A stretch of DNA of 5,997 nucleotides. Source: Planctomycetaceae bacterium. Lineage in GTDB: Bacteria; Planctomycetota; Planctomycetia; Pirellulales; UBA1268. A program made the position numbers and the translations under genes. The notes below the pieces were generated by a model. The model searched no databases. It was given only the letters and a program-made list of their open reading frames with translations, and was not told the DNA's origin. The DNA lies in assembly GCA_947464585.1 (NCBI GenBank), contig CANHYS010000160.1, forward strand, positions 1-5,997. The letters run 5' to 3'. Below are positions 5,495 to 5,997 of the stretch, one piece after another (positions within the stretch are counted from its first letter, which is position 1; the number at the start of each line of letters is the position of its first letter).

Positions 5495-5997
5495 ATGCGA
5501 TTCCTCGACGACTACCTCGACACCCTCCAGCAGCCCTCCTCACAGCACGCCGTGCGAGCCGCCGCCCCGGAAGGGGCGATCGCCCGCCCCGACCGCGCCA
5601 CGCTGGAAGCCCATCTCGCCCGCCGTCACTACGGCCCCTTCACGCTCACAGACGCCGTCCGCCCGGGCTGGCAGCTCGATGTCGTCCCCCGCGCCGGCTA
5701 CCGGCACGACGCCTATGTCGACCCACGCAGCGGCACCCGCCTGCCCGCCCTAGTCGCCGCGATCTCGAGCGAACACCTGTTCGAAACGTTCCTGCAGCTG
5801 CTCGAGCCGCTCGGCGACACGCTCGACGTCGTTCTGGAAACATCGCACGAGCACAAGACAAACCAGGAGGATTTCACCCGCGAGGGGATCGAGCGGCTGG
5901 TGCTCGAGAGTGTGCTCTGGGATTTCGAGGACCTGCTCCTCGACGACGGCTGCACCGGCATCGCCGTCATGCACCCGGAACTGCAGATGGAAGTGCA
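5495..5997 (+). CDS. Conserved hypothetical protein, N-terminal part (runs off the right edge)
   Basis: The frame from ATG 5495 stays open to the end of the window (167 codons plus two bases), so the gene is cut by the edge. The product starts MRFLDDYLDTLQQPSS. It has a central region with GWQLDVVPRAGYRHDAYVDP (59-78) and an acidic helical part, HEHKTNQEDFTREGIERLVL, followed by LWDFEDLLLDDGCTGIAV. It has no signal peptide or membrane segment, so it is probably cytoplasmic. I recall similar LWDFEDLL...DDGCTGIAV proteins of unknown function in planctomycetes, but cannot confirm this. The ATG is supported by the change to protein-like sequence at that point, although no Shine-Dalgarno sequence precedes it. 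It is divergent from guaB, with 259 bases between the two starts. The codon pattern favours this frame over the overlapping frames on both strands. Confidence 0.7.
   Translation, partial: MRFLDDYLDTLQQPSSQHAVRAAAPEGAIARPDRATLEAHLARRHYGPFTLTDAVRPGWQLDVVPRAGYRHDAYVDPRSGTRLPALVAAISSEHLFETFLQLLEPLGDTLDVVLETSHEHKTNQEDFTREGIERLVLESVLWDFEDLLLDDGCTGIAVMHPELQMEV

Noticed and set aside
5750..5974. Minus-strand frames near the right edge
   Set aside because: They are antisense to the gene starting at 5495, whose frame is open to the end of the window and has a more protein-like composition.

Overview
This is a GC-rich bacterial window that looks planctomycete-like, probably from the Pirellula/Rhodopirellula side of the phylum. 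That placement is an inference. It rests on the secreted protein at 2656-3492, whose C-terminal half (CHKPLYFEDWNLERYGH, then AHFFVTLPVLPYKMG, then LGYYRPGNCAPW) I recall as typical of proteins common in planctomycetes, and on the partial gene at the right edge, which also resembles a planctomycete conserved hypothetical. No tRNA, rRNA, CRISPR array, transposase or phage gene is visible.

Layout from left to right. (1) The C-terminal end of a coiled-coil protein finishes at 209 on the plus strand. (2) A 345-base gap (210-554) is rich in inverted repeats: four perfect small hairpins packed into 228-321, some sharing the core GCATCCTGC, then two larger imperfect hairpins at 406-476 and a weak -10 element at 509-514. 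(3) Two plus-strand genes overlapping by ATGA, btaA (555-1859) and btaB (1856-2641), encode the complete bacterial route to the phosphorus-free betaine lipid DGTS. BtaA transfers the 3-amino-3-carboxypropyl group of S-adenosylmethionine to diacylglycerol, and BtaB methylates the amine three times. (4) After only 14 bases comes a converging minus-strand gene for a secreted or membrane-anchored planctomycete protein (2656-3492). (5) A 255-base gap (3493-3747) holds a short diverged copy of the guaB active-site region. (6) guaB, encoding IMP dehydrogenase, is on the minus strand (3748-5235). (7) A 259-base divergent intergenic region carries a plausible guaB promoter with a palindrome in its spacer and G-rich direct repeats. 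(8) A conserved hypothetical gene starts at 5495 and runs off the right edge.

The strongest unexplained signal is the guaB-like fragment at about 3505-3652, just downstream of guaB and in the same orientation. Over 37 ungapped codons it matches guaB residues about 283-320 at roughly 70% of bases and 63% of residues. It keeps the catalytic GSICTTR loop, and about half of its differences fall at third codon positions, mostly silent. It therefore diverged mainly while still selected as protein. It is either the remnant of an old guaB paralogue or a very small gene. The second signal is the cluster of related palindromes upstream of btaA. The btaAB pair works as one pathway; I see no functional link between it and the guaB side of the window.
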